Positions 16,935-26,662 of a stretch of DNA of 64,000 nucleotides are shown one piece after another. Source of the DNA: CAXMQZ01 sp963707075 (GTDB taxonomy: Bacteria; Acidobacteriota; Thermoanaerobaculia; Multivoradales; JAHEKO01); NCBI GenBank assembly GCA_963707075.1, contig CAVPOX010000002.1, positions 620,001-684,000 of the forward strand. The letters are read 5' to 3'. The stretch's first letter is position 1. Each line of letters begins with the position of its first letter. Both the position numbers and the translations under genes were made by a program. The notes beneath the pieces are model-generated. The model made no database searches. It saw nothing but the letters and a program-made list of their open reading frames with translations, and was not told the origin of the DNA.

Positions 16935-19900
16935 CTAGTTCTCGATTGCGATTGCAGCACCGGAGGAGTACGCCGTGAACTCGGGTGCGTACATCGACTG
17001 CATCACTGCCGGGGCCACCTTGAACTCGCCGGCCATGGCTACTCGCAGGCGGTACTTGAAGGTGTATTCCCCGGCCGGGAGCCAGTCGAAGAAGAAGTTG
17101 GTGCCGCTGTCGCGGATCTCTTCATACCAACCGATCCCCAGGTCCCACTTGTAGCTCGACGTCGCGGAAACCGGCTCGAAGCCAGCTCCGCGAGGATCTC
17201 GCAGGTGGACGTACTCCGCCGCGTGCCGCGTCCGCACCGAGAGATGAACCTCGACCTGGTCTCCGACCTCCAGGGGATCCCCCTCGGCCAGGGGTCGTAG
17301 AACCCAGCCATCCACAGTCGACGATCGGCGGTAGAAGGTTCTGTCCACCGAGAAGAAATCGCCCTCCGCTTCAGCGGGGAGCCGCTCGGTCGAGAAATGC
17401 CAGGTGGCCGAGGCGAACATCAACCCTGGAGTTGTCTTCTCGACCACGACCGTCGAGTCCGCGACAGGATCGATCTCGCTGCCAGCGACCCTCCATTGCC
17501 TGTTGTCACCCGTGTAGGCATCAGGCTCGAACGCGAAGGAGCGGCGCCGGTCGCCGATCTGGACCGAGGCCGCTTCACGTTGTCCCAGGCCGCCCTCTCT
17601 GTCCAGGTAGTGGACCAGAGAGTAGATCACCTCGGCGGTCGCCCGGGTCGACTTCCAGTGGTTCAGCTGCTTGTTGAGAAACAGCCACTGAACCAACCCG
17701 TGGCGCCTCTCGTCCTGGGGGTCGATCTCTGTCAGCGTGCGCAGCGCGAAGGCATGCGTCTCGATGGTGTCGTTGTACCACAGCCAGGCCCGATCCTCCG
17801 GAGCCCAGAACGTGCCTTCGTCGCGCGTCGTCCGCGAGGAATCCATGACACTGTCGAAGACCAGGTGAGCATCGTCATCCCGCCCCGACCTCTCGAGCGT
17901 CAACGCCAGAAAGCTCTTCAGCAACGGTGAATGACTGCGCCAGTGCCGGAAAGAAAAATCGAGCATCACCCGTCGCTCCGCTTCGACGAAGACACCGCCG
18001 GTCCAGGCATCGCTCGGATAGCTCGACAGCACGTAATCGAGGAAGGTGACCATCTCCCAACAGCAGTCGTCTCCGATCATCGACTGCGCCATCTCATCGA
18101 CATAGTGCCGATGCATGTACTGCCAGGCGGCGACCACCATGGATTGCGGGATCTCGACGCCGAACTCGAGCGCGCGCGAGAACCCATGCAGCAGATAGAG
18201 CGTCATGTACGGTGAAGGGGGACCACCCGGCCACCAGGGGAATCCCCCGAGAGCCGTCTGAGCCTTGGCCAATTTTGCCAGGGCAGCGCGCCGTTCCGCC
18301 TCGGCGACTCGCGGGTCGAGCACGTTCAGTAGATCCTCCGCATCGGCGCTGCCGCCTTGCGCCGAACGGAGCCAGGGTGTCTCCACCAGGCTCATCTTGC
18401 GGTTCGCGTCCGCTCCGTCCCAGGTTTCGAACTGCGTCCGACGCTGCGAGAACTCGGCAGCCATCCGCGCTACCGACGGATACTCGTCGTACAGCGAGGT
18501 GACGATCCCGGTCGAGACAAAGCGATTCAGGGTCTGCTCGGTACATTCATAGGGAAAGCTCGTCAGATAGGGCAGCGCCCCCAGTACTCCGTAGAACAAT
18601 TGTGCGTCGAGAGTCACGACGAGCTGCTCTTGGACCACTGTCGGATCGTCGGCTGCTGCCATATCGGCGAAGTGCAGCTCGCGTCGATCCCGATCCTGCA
18701 ACGTCGCGAATCGTGACTGACTCAGGTGCATCCTGCCGGGCAGCAACGGCAATGGACGCAGCTCACCATCGCGCAAGTCTCCGGCCTGAGCCCTGACCTC
18801 GATCGCCACCTCCCCCACGCGGGCCGGCACCGCGAGCTCGAAGGTGAGGGCCGATGAGCCACCCGCTGCGGTTGCGAAGGGCACCGCGACAGACTCGTCC
18901 CGGCTCAATCCGAATTCGGCAAGCAGACTCTCTCCTGTCGCCGGATCGCGAATGTCGAAGTCGAGAGTGCCCGACAGGTCGCTTTGCGCCGCGTTGTTCA
19001 CCATCACCCGGAGCTCAGCTCGGTCGCCCTCGCGCAGGAACCGGGGCAGGTAAGGTCGCACCATGAGATCCTTGGTCGAGCGGCTCTCGGCGTGCAACGA
19101 GCCCCCCCGCAGGTCACGCGTCACCGCATGCACCCAGACATTCCATTCGGTGACCGAGTCCGGAACCGTGAACTCGAAGGCCACCGATCCATCCTCACCG
19201 ACCAGAAGATGGGGTTCCCAGAACGCGGTCTCCGAGAAGTCGGAACGGGGTGTCACCTCGGACCCGGGCTCGTCCTGTTCAACCATGTCGCCCTCGCCAG
19301 GGGGTGCCGGCTCGGCCACGATCTTGCTGGCCTCGGGACTCATCCCCTCCTCCATCGCCATATCTGCGCTCATGGCTGCCATGGCCGAGGGCAAGCGCAG
19401 CCCGCCGCGCCCCTGGATGCCGGGGCCACCGAGGCCGTATTCGTCGAGGAAGATCAGACGATCGCCACGCAGGACGGGATAGTCCGGCAAGGTGCCAAAC
19501 TCCGCCTCCTCGGACCAGACCTCTCCTCGCCCACCGAGGTTGACCTGCAACGGACCCACGGCAGTCAGAGTCGGGTAGCGAGAGACGACATCAGGCGGCT
19601 GGTGCGGAGCGAAGATGTCCAGGCTGCGATCGTACATATAGGCCAGAAGCTCGGCCGCGCCCTTCGCGAGCGCTTCGCCACGCCAGTCCTCGACCTCGAG
19701 CCGCCAGGTTTCTCGCTGACCGGGCCGCAAGAGATCGCGAAAACTGCTGAAGCGCAACTGCAGCTGGCGGTCTTCCCAAGGGACGAAGATGGTCTCGGTG
19801 AAGGTCATCAGTTGGTGATCCCGCACCGCGGTCAGCCGCACTCCCAGACCGCCGCGCTGCTTGCCATCGATGGGGATCTCGATCACCTGCACGCCCGCTG

Positions 19901-22900
19901 CCGAGCTCAATTCGCGCCGTTGGGTCCGTAGCCCCTGCCGATGGATCTCCAACACCATCTGCTGGTCCAGCAGACCGGACTGCACCAGTATGCGAGCCGT
20001 GTCTCCTACCGATACGGTGGGCTTTTCGACCACCAACAGAGCCGGCAGGCCGATCGGCTGTGCGCCGCTTTCGACGACCACCAGGTCCTTCCACGTCTCA
20101 CAGATCGCTCCAAAATCGTCGCGCGTCCGGTAGGTCAGGCGATACGCTCCGGCCGCGAGTGCTCCCAGATCGAGCTCTGCCATGCCCCGGTCATCGTGGG
20201 AAACCGTCCGCGCCGCGCTGGCACCTCCCTCCTGCCACTGGCTGAGCACCTCCTCCGGGTCATAGGCGGGTGCCCACCGGGGTCTCTGTGCATCCCCTGG
20301 GGTGGCGAACTGCTGCTGGGCCTCGGTCGGCCGAGGAAGAGGCTGCTCGGCTGGCAGCAACGTTCGGTCGGGAGACTGCAATCGAGCCAACGTCCACTCT
20401 CCGACTCCCGCTCTGGGGTTGCCGTCGAGGTCGCTACGCCGTACCGCCACCCTCGCTGGCTGGCCGACTCGGAAGAATCCGAGGTCGGTCTCGATCGAAG
20501 CCTGGACCGAAACGAAGCCCAGCTGAAAGGTACGCTCTGCCGATCGGGTCTCCCCACCATCGTCGACCAGATCGACGCTCAGCCGAAAACGGTAGGTCAC
20601 CCCGCCATCCGCTGCATGGCGCTCGTCGGCTTCTGGCAAGAAAGTCAGGTCGAACCGCCCTTCAGCATCGGTGGTCCCGCTCCCCGCAGCCACCACTTCG
20701 GACTGGACCGTCTCGTGTCCCCAGAGCCACCACCAGCGGGGATACACGGGGACCCGCTCGACTTGCCAATCGACTTGCGCCTCGACGACGGGCAGACCGA
20801 AGTAGTAGCGGGCCTCGCCTCCCAACTCGGCGGGGCGGTTGAGACGTAGCGGACCTTCCGGATCCCGCACCGTGACCTCGAAAGTCGGCCGCTTGTACTC
20901 CTCGACTCGCACATAGGTGGAGCCTCCCAGGGAGGTCCGCAGATGCCACTGCCCCAGGAGCCGGCCAGCAGGAATGTCGAAGACGCCCGCAGCTGCACCG
21001 AATGCGTTGGTCTCGACCTCCACACTCTCGACCACCTGATGGTTCGCATCGAGCAACTCGACCCGCAACGGGTGGTCCGCCAGCACCCCGGCCTCGGCCT
21101 CTTCCCCCATCTGATAAGCCACGGCCTTCCACTGGATACGCTGCTGCGGCCGATAGACGCTGCGGTCGGTGTAGACCAGCGCCTCGGTCCTCGCCAGCCT
21201 GGATCGCGCCAGTTGCCACAGGGCCTTCGAGTCGAGTCCGATCTGCCCTTCCTTCCTGGCCACGACGAAGTAGCGGTCCTGCGGACGCCCCGGGCCCTGC
21301 AGTCTGGCCAGGCCCTCCGCATCGGTCCGCAGGCTGGCGACACGACGGTGGCCCCGACGGTAGTCGTAGCGGTAGAGCAGAACCTCGACGCCCGGCAGAG
21401 CCTTGCCGCTCTGCCCCGAACGAACCTCGACCTCGAAACCCGATTCCAGGTTGCGGGTCAGCAGAACCAGATCACCAATGAGCAGGTGCACGGCCACGCG
21501 CCTGTTGTGGCTCTCGCTGAAGTTGCGGGTTGCCGAGGCCACTACCAGGTACATCCCCGGCTCGGTCAACGGGGGTGTGGCATAGGTCGAATGCATCGAG
21601 AAGTCAGGGGTCTCCGGGAGGTCGACGCTCCACTCAATGTCCACCGGCAGACCGGCGATGACCTCCGGCACCTCGCCGTAACCTGGCAGCAGGTCGTAGT
21701 CGCGACTCGACTCGATCCGCCGCAAGAGATCCAGTCGATAGGCGCGGAAATAGACGGTCGGCAGGTTCTTGTGCCGGATCAGGAGCGAGCGCCGACCCGG
21801 TCCATCGGTCTGCATGGAGGAGAGCTCATAGGATGGCGCCTCGATCGACGCCACGATGTGGCGGCAGCGTTGCCCTCCGACGCTCGAAGGGTGGGCCTGC
21901 TGGCCGGCGTCGGCAATCGCTCTGGCTCGAATCAGGGCGTCTGCAGCTGTCTCCTGTTGGACCATCTCGGCCAAGGCCGCCTGCCCCATCGACCACCAGG
22001 CATAGCGGGTTCCGAGGTCGACGAGAGCCTCTCCGAGGGCCGCGCGGATCGCCGAGCGATCGTCCTCCTGATCCATGGCCTCGTGCAGTCGAAGCAAACG
22101 CTGCAATCGAGCTTCGAAGGCCGCCTCGGGGCGCTCCTCGGCCAGATGCCACGACTCGAGGTCGTCCAGCAGGGCTGCCATCTTCACCAACGGATGTATC
22201 TCCGGGTCGTCGAGGTGCCCGATGGCTTCGACATCGAATCCGCCTTCGATCAGGCCATCGCGGTCGAGTTGGTGGACCTCGTTGCTGTGGCGCGCCCGCC
22301 AAAGACTGGAGTCGGTCAGCAGCTCCACCCAGAGATAGGTCACTGCATCCCGCAACGTTCCCCGAATGCGTGCTGGATAGTCGTTCTGCTCGAGGTATGA
22401 CGCCCAGCTCCCGAGTCCCCTGGCCCCCCACGTCTCCCGCGATGCCCACACCCTCTGGAAGGCCTGCTGTGCCGCCGCGAGGATCTGATCCTGGGACCAA
22501 TGCTCGAGGTCGACCTCGGCCGCAGTCTCGATCAGCTCGCGCTGCGCGATCTCCCATGAATAGGCGTGCAGATAGGTCACCAGACCGTGCGCATAGAACA
22601 GCTCCAGTATCGCTCGGTGCATGGGCGATTCGGGCCAGGGACTCTCCCGGAGAGACTCGACGGCCGTCGCGTAGCCGTGCAGGGCCGTGCGCAATTGCAG
22701 CCTGCGAACCAGGGCCCGCGTCCACTCGTCTTCGTCAGCTGCCTCAATCGCCTGCCCCAGGATCTCTTCGACGAGAGTCGCAGCTGCGGCGAACTTGTCC
22801 TCATGCTGCAACCGATCCACCTGTTTCCAGCTCATGCCGTAAGGATATTCCTCTCCATCCCCAGGGGTAGAGATCCGGGTGCCAGATTCGCTTGCTCCCG

Positions 22901-23015
22901 TGCTGACACCGGCGATCAATCCCACCAGGAGCACAGAAAACAGTGCCGCCGTAGGCAGAAGCGATCTGGTTACGAAACTTCGCCCTTTTTGCATCATCAC
23001 CCAGTTTAGACCCAT
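16935..23015 (-). CDS. Bacterial alpha-2-macroglobulin with intact thioester
   Basis: 2026 residues. An N-terminal signal peptide lacks a lipobox Cys, so the protein is secreted or periplasmic rather than a lipoprotein. Macroglobulin-like domains start near residue 600 (VYTDRSVYRPQQRIQWKA). A low-complexity Met/Glu/Pro-rich stretch just before the MG10-like domain (about 1200-1265) is the likely bait region. The thioester motif C-T-E-Q is present with Cys1491, followed by an alpha-toroid terpenoid-cyclase-like domain and a receptor-like C-terminal domain. The family traps proteases by covalent coupling. The usual partner, penicillin-binding protein 1C, is not adjacent; the neighbour is a convergent murein LysM protein. 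Confidence 0.9.
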   Translation of the reverse strand: MGLNWVMMQKGRSFVTRSLLPTAALFSVLLVGLIAGVSTGASESGTRISTPGDGEEYPYGMSWKQVDRLQHEDKFAAAATLVEEILGQAIEAADEDEWTRALVRRLQLRTALHGYATAVESLRESPWPESPMHRAILELFYAHGLVTYLHAYSWEIAQRELIETAAEVDLEHWSQDQILAAAQQAFQRVWASRETWGARGLGSWASYLEQNDYPARIRGTLRDAVTYLWVELLTDSSLWRARHSNEVHQLDRDGLIEGGFDVEAIGHLDDPEIHPLVKMAALLDDLESWHLAEERPEAAFEARLQRLLRLHEAMDQEDDRSAIRAALGEALVDLGTRYAWWSMGQAALAEMVQQETAADALIRARAIADAGQQAHPSSVGGQRCRHIVASIEAPSYELSSMQTDGPGRRSLLIRHKNLPTVYFRAYRLDLLRRIESSRDYDLLPGYGEVPEVIAGLPVDIEWSVDLPETPDFSMHSTYATPPLTEPGMYLVVASATRNFSESHNRRVAVHLLIGDLVLLTRNLESGFEVEVRSGQSGKALPGVEVLLYRYDYRRGHRRVASLRTDAEGLARLQGPGRPQDRYFVVARKEGQIGLDSKALWQLARSRLARTEALVYTDRSVYRPQQRIQWKAVAYQMGEEAEAGVLADHPLRVELLDANHQVVESVEVETNAFGAAAGVFDIPAGRLLGQWHLRTSLGGSTYVRVEEYKRPTFEVTVRDPEGPLRLNRPAELGGEARYYFGLPVVEAQVDWQVERVPVYPRWWWLWGHETVQSEVVAAGSGTTDAEGRFDLTFLPEADERHAADGGVTYRFRLSVDLVDDGGETRSAERTFQLGFVSVQASIETDLGFFRVGQPARVAVRRSDLDGNPRAGVGEWTLARLQSPDRTLLPAEQPLPRPTEAQQQFATPGDAQRPRWAPAYDPEEVLSQWQEGGASAARTVSHDDRGMAELDLGALAAGAYRLTYRTRDDFGAICETWKDLVVVESGAQPIGLPALLVVEKPTVSVGDTARILVQSGLLDQQMVLEIHRQGLRTQRRELSSAAGVQVIEIPIDGKQRGGLGVRLTAVRDHQLMTFTETIFVPWEDRQLQLRFSSFRDLLRPGQRETWRLEVEDWRGEALAKGAAELLAYMYDRSLDIFAPHQPPDVVSRYPTLTAVGPLQVNLGGRGEVWSEEAEFGTLPDYPVLRGDRLIFLDEYGLGGPGIQGRGGLRLPSAMAAMSADMAMEEGMSPEASKIVAEPAPPGEGDMVEQDEPGSEVTPRSDFSETAFWEPHLLVGEDGSVAFEFTVPDSVTEWNVWVHAVTRDLRGGSLHAESRSTKDLMVRPYLPRFLREGDRAELRVMVNNAAQSDLSGTLDFDIRDPATGESLLAEFGLSRDESVAVPFATAAGGSSALTFELAVPARVGEVAIEVRAQAGDLRDGELRPLPLLPGRMHLSQSRFATLQDRDRRELHFADMAAADDPTVVQEQLVVTLDAQLFYGVLGALPYLTSFPYECTEQTLNRFVSTGIVTSLYDEYPSVARMAAEFSQRRTQFETWDGADANRKMSLVETPWLRSAQGGSADAEDLLNVLDPRVAEAERRAALAKLAKAQTALGGFPWWPGGPPSPYMTLYLLHGFSRALEFGVEIPQSMVVAAWQYMHRHYVDEMAQSMIGDDCCWEMVTFLDYVLSSYPSDAWTGGVFVEAERRVMLDFSFRHWRSHSPLLKSFLALTLERSGRDDDAHLVFDSVMDSSRTTRDEGTFWAPEDRAWLWYNDTIETHAFALRTLTEIDPQDERRHGLVQWLFLNKQLNHWKSTRATAEVIYSLVHYLDREGGLGQREAASVQIGDRRRSFAFEPDAYTGDNRQWRVAGSEIDPVADSTVVVEKTTPGLMFASATWHFSTERLPAEAEGDFFSVDRTFYRRSSTVDGWVLRPLAEGDPLEVGDQVEVHLSVRTRHAAEYVHLRDPRGAGFEPVSATSSYKWDLGIGWYEEIRDSGTNFFFDWLPAGEYTFKYRLRVAMAGEFKVAPAVMQSMYAPEFTAYSSGAAIAIEN

Positions 23016-23123
23016 GAGCGACGCAAACCGATCCTCCGTCGCCCACTTGTCACTACTCCCCCCTGTACCGATAGACTAACCTCCGATGGCACCAAACCCG
23101 TGGAAGAGGGAGACGACAGACTC

Positions 23124-23867
23124 ATGAGTGCTTTACAGCCCATCATTGCCGATCTTCGCCTGGGGTCACTCGGCCGCGCGGCCCTGATCTGTTTCGCCCT
23201 GGCACTGCCGATCACCGGTGCGGGGACCGCAGCCAAAGCTTCCGACACTGCCGCCTCCGGCAATGGGGTCGAGGTCGAACCGGAATCGCCGGCAACTTCA
23301 CAGCCCATCGACGAAGTCAATCCCGCCTGTGGGTGCTGCCAGCGGGGCAAAGGAAAGGGTCGGGACTCGGGCGGAGGGAAGGGCGCGGGCTGTGGAATGG
23401 GGCGAGGCAAGGGAGCTGGCGACAACTCAGCGGGTGCCGGTCGAGGTCACGCAGGACGCCCGGAGATGCAACTGGCCCACTTCCTGATCGACAACCATGC
23501 TCGAGTCAAACGAGAGGTCGAGATGATCCCTGCAGGGGTCCGGACCAGCACGACGACGGAAGATCCGGAACTGACCGAGTCCCTCCGGGAGCACGTTCGT
23601 CAAATGGCAAACCTGATCCGGGAAGGTGGCCGAATTCGCAACTGGGATCCGCTCTTTCAGGAAATCTTCGAACGTCGTGATGCGATCCATATGGAGATCA
23701 ACGACATCGAGGGTGGCGTCGAAGTCATCGAAACCTCCGACGACAGCCAGGTCGCCCTGTTGATCCAGGCTCATGCCAGGAAGGTCGACGACTTCGTGGC
23801 TCGCGGCCGTGCCGCCTACAGAGAAGAGACGCCGCTGCCCGAGGGCTACTCCGAGACCCGTCCCTGA
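23124..23867 (+). CDS. Exported Gly/Lys-rich protein with duplicated His-containing module (unknown function)
   Basis: 247 residues; the ATG at 23124 has GAGGGAG 10 bases upstream and is preferred over the in-frame GTG at 23100. A signal peptide (about 1-45) is followed by CGCC and a Gly/Lys-rich linker (GKGKGRDSGGGKGAG). The remainder holds two related modules: the first has AGVRTSTTTEDPEL then HVRQMANLIREG, the second GGVEVIETSDDSQV then HARKVDDFVARG. Each begins with a His-containing helix. I do not recognise a named family; a periplasmic metal- or haem-binding role is possible because the next gene, 8 bases on, is a multiheme cytochrome. Confidence 0.7.
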   Translation: MSALQPIIADLRLGSLGRAALICFALALPITGAGTAAKASDTAASGNGVEVEPESPATSQPIDEVNPACGCCQRGKGKGRDSGGGKGAGCGMGRGKGAGDNSAGAGRGHAGRPEMQLAHFLIDNHARVKREVEMIPAGVRTSTTTEDPELTESLREHVRQMANLIREGGRIRNWDPLFQEIFERRDAIHMEINDIEGGVEVIETSDDSQVALLIQAHARKVDDFVARGRAAYREETPLPEGYSETRP

Positions 23868-23875
23868 CCCCCACG

Positions 23876-26662
23876 ATGGCTGCCCAGATACCAGGGAGCA
23901 GTTCCAACGATCCCTCCAGGCCCCGTCGTCGCTACCTGCCCGCGGTAGGTCCCCAGCTCAAACGCCTGCTCGGTGTGGTGTTTGGCCTGTTCGCCCTGCT
24001 AGCCGTCAACGCGAGCTACCTGGTGAGCGTGACCGCCTTTGAATGGTTCACCGGTGAGACCTATCAAAACTGGTTCTACCTGGTGATGTTCCTCATTCAC
24101 CTGGTGCTCGGGTTCCTGATCATCGTTCCAGTGGTGGCTTTTGGGCTGATCCACCTGCGCAATACCTTCAACCGGCCGAATCGCCGTGCAGTCTGGGTCG
24201 GCATCGCACTCTTCTTCGTGGCGCTGGTGCTATTGGCCAGTGGCATCGTGCTGACCCGTATCGAAGGTGTCATCGTCGTCAACAATCCCACTGTGCGAGC
24301 GGTCGCCTACTGGACTCACATCCTGACTCCCCTGGTGGCCGCCTGGCTCTTTGTGCTCCACCGGTTGGCAGGCAAGAAGATCCGCTGGCAGATCGGCATT
24401 CGGTGGGCTATCGTCGGCGCCGTTTTCGCCGCCATCCTGCTGATCGTGCAAGCTCAAGATCCGCGCCGATGGAATCTCGAGGGCCCCGCCTCTGGCGAAC
24501 AGTACTTCTTTCCCTCCCTGGCCCGGACGGCCACCGGCGACTTCATCCCAACCCGGGTTCTGATGAATGAGCAGTATTGCAAGGAATGCCACGAGGACAG
24601 CTTCAAGACCTGGGAAGCCAGCGTGCATCGGTTCAGCTCGTTCAACAACCCGGTCTACCTCGCCTCGGTACGCGACACTCGTCGGGTCGCCCTGGAACGC
24701 GATGGCAACGTGCAGGCGGCCCGGTTCTGCGCCGGTTGCCACGACCCGGTGGTCTTCTTTGGCGGCAAGTTCGACGATCCCGATTTCGACGATGTCAACG
24801 ACCCCACCGCCAGCGCCGGCATCACCTGCACGTCCTGTCACGCGATCACCCATGTCAACTCCCCGCGTGGCAACTCGGATTTCACTATCGAGGAGCCCAT
24901 TCACTACCCCTTCGCTTTCAGCGAGAACACCGTCCTGAAATGGGTCAATCGGCAACTGGTCAAGGCCAAGCCGGAGTTTCACAAGAAGACCTTTCTCAAG
25001 CCCCTGCACAAGGAGACCGAATTCTGCGGCACCTGTCACAAGGTTCATATTCCCGAGGAGCTCAACGCCTACAAGTGGCTGAGGGGGCAGAACCACTACG
25101 ACAGCTTCCTGTTGAGCGGGGTCTCCGGTCACGGGGTTTCCAGCTTCTACTACCCTGATGAGGCCGAGCCCAATTGCAACAACTGCCATATGCCGTTGCT
25201 GGCCTCGCAGCAGTTCAGCGCCCAGGACTTCGACGATTCGGGCAACCTGACGATTCATGACCACCAGTTTCCGAGCGCCAACACCGCCATTCCCCAGCTT
25301 CTCGGTCAACCCGAATGGGTCATCGAAAAGCACCGGCAGTTCAACGAGGGCGTCATGCGGGTCGACATCTTCGGCCTCAAGCCCGGTGGGGCGATCACCG
25401 ACGAGCTCATCGCTCCGCTGCGTCCCGAAATTCCGACCCTCGAACCTGGCCGGGTCTATCTCCTGGAATCCGTCATCCGCACGCTCAAGATGGGGCACCA
25501 CTTCACGCAAGGCACGACCGACTCCAATGAGGTCTGGGTCGATGTGGCCGTCACCGCCGGCGATGGTGTCATCGGTCGCAGCGGCAGTATCGATGCCCGT
25601 GGCGATGTGGACCCCTGGTCCCACTTCATCAACTCCTACATTCTCGATCGCCAGGGTAACCGCATCGAACGTCGCAACGTGCCGGACATCTTCGTCTCCC
25701 TCTACGATCACCAGATCCCACCGGGTGCTGCCGACGTCGTGCACTATCGCCTGCGGGTGCCGCCGGACCAAAAGGAACCGATCACGGTCCGGGTGAAGCT
25801 TCTCTACCGCAAGTTCGACGCCCGACTCATGCGCTACGTCCTCGGTGAGGGCTACGTCAACGATTTGCCCGTCATGACGCTCGCCGAAGACACCCTGACC
25901 TTCCCGGTCGCTGGCGGTGAGGCCCCGGCCCAGATCTCGCCGATCCCAGAATGGCAACGATGGAACGACTACGGTATCGGGTTGCTGCGCAAGGGAGGCA
26001 AGTCCAAGGGTGAGCTCCGCCAGGCCGAGGAGGCCTTCATTCGGGTCGAGGCTCTGGGACGGCCCGATGGCCCCCTGAACCTGGCGCGGGTCTATCTCGC
26101 CCAAGGTACGGTGCAGGACAAAGCGATCGATGCCCTGGCGCGAGCTGCCGCCTTCGATCCCCCGGCACCCAGCTGGTCGATCGCCTGGTTTACCGGCCTG
26201 GTCAACAAACAGAATGGCTTCCTCGACGAGGCCATCGCCAACTTCGAGAGCATCCTTGCTCTGGACGATCAGGAGACCCGTCAACGGGGCTTCGACTTCA
26301 GTCGGGACTACCGTCTGCTCAATGAGCTCGGTCAGACCCTGTTCGAACGAGCCAAACAGGAAAGGGGCACGAGTCGTCAGGCGAACCGGAAGGCTCTCCT
26401 GGAACAGGCCAGAGATCTGTTCCTGGCCGCCTTGCAAGAGGATCCGGAAAATGTGACGGCCCACTACAACCTCGACTTGATCTTCAAGCAGCTGGATGAG
26501 CGTGGCCGGGCCAGTGAGCACTTCGACCTCTACCAGAAGTACAGGCCTGATGACAACGCGCGGGACCGGGCCGTGGCCATCCACCGTGCCGCCAACCCGC
26601 CCGCCAATCACGCAGCCGAAGCGATCGTCATCTACGATCTGCAGCGCCAAGGAGCTCCATGA
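23876..26662 (+). CDS. Membrane-anchored five-heme cytochrome c with C-terminal TPR domain
   Basis: 928 residues. Five N-terminal membrane helices (about 30-190) resemble a small cytochrome-b-like anchor. A periplasmic region then carries five CXXCH heme-binding motifs: CKECH (Cys235), CAGCH (285), CTSCH (318), CGTCH (384) and CNNCH (434), in a cytochrome c554-like context. Residues about 450-690 are a beta-rich domain and about 715-905 are TPR helices. It is probably an electron-transfer protein at the membrane that docks partners through its TPRs. The start codon of the FG-GAP gene overlaps its stop by 4 bases, so the two products are probably made together. Substrate is unknown. Confidence 0.85.
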   Translation: MAAQIPGSSSNDPSRPRRRYLPAVGPQLKRLLGVVFGLFALLAVNASYLVSVTAFEWFTGETYQNWFYLVMFLIHLVLGFLIIVPVVAFGLIHLRNTFNRPNRRAVWVGIALFFVALVLLASGIVLTRIEGVIVVNNPTVRAVAYWTHILTPLVAAWLFVLHRLAGKKIRWQIGIRWAIVGAVFAAILLIVQAQDPRRWNLEGPASGEQYFFPSLARTATGDFIPTRVLMNEQYCKECHEDSFKTWEASVHRFSSFNNPVYLASVRDTRRVALERDGNVQAARFCAGCHDPVVFFGGKFDDPDFDDVNDPTASAGITCTSCHAITHVNSPRGNSDFTIEEPIHYPFAFSENTVLKWVNRQLVKAKPEFHKKTFLKPLHKETEFCGTCHKVHIPEELNAYKWLRGQNHYDSFLLSGVSGHGVSSFYYPDEAEPNCNNCHMPLLASQQFSAQDFDDSGNLTIHDHQFPSANTAIPQLLGQPEWVIEKHRQFNEGVMRVDIFGLKPGGAITDELIAPLRPEIPTLEPGRVYLLESVIRTLKMGHHFTQGTTDSNEVWVDVAVTAGDGVIGRSGSIDARGDVDPWSHFINSYILDRQGNRIERRNVPDIFVSLYDHQIPPGAADVVHYRLRVPPDQKEPITVRVKLLYRKFDARLMRYVLGEGYVNDLPVMTLAEDTLTFPVAGGEAPAQISPIPEWQRWNDYGIGLLRKGGKSKGELRQAEEAFIRVEALGRPDGPLNLARVYLAQGTVQDKAIDALARAAAFDPPAPSWSIAWFTGLVNKQNGFLDEAIANFESILALDDQETRQRGFDFSRDYRLLNELGQTLFERAKQERGTSRQANRKALLEQARDLFLAALQEDPENVTAHYNLDLIFKQLDERGRASEHFDLYQKYRPDDNARDRAVAIHRAANPPANHAAEAIVIYDLQRQGAP

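Noticed and set aside
24230..26650. A very long minus-strand open frame (about 800 codons) antisense to the multiheme cytochrome
   Set aside because: It lacks any domain or signal sequence, and the opposite frame has five CXXCH motifs, membrane helices and TPRs. Long antisense frames are common in GC-rich genes.
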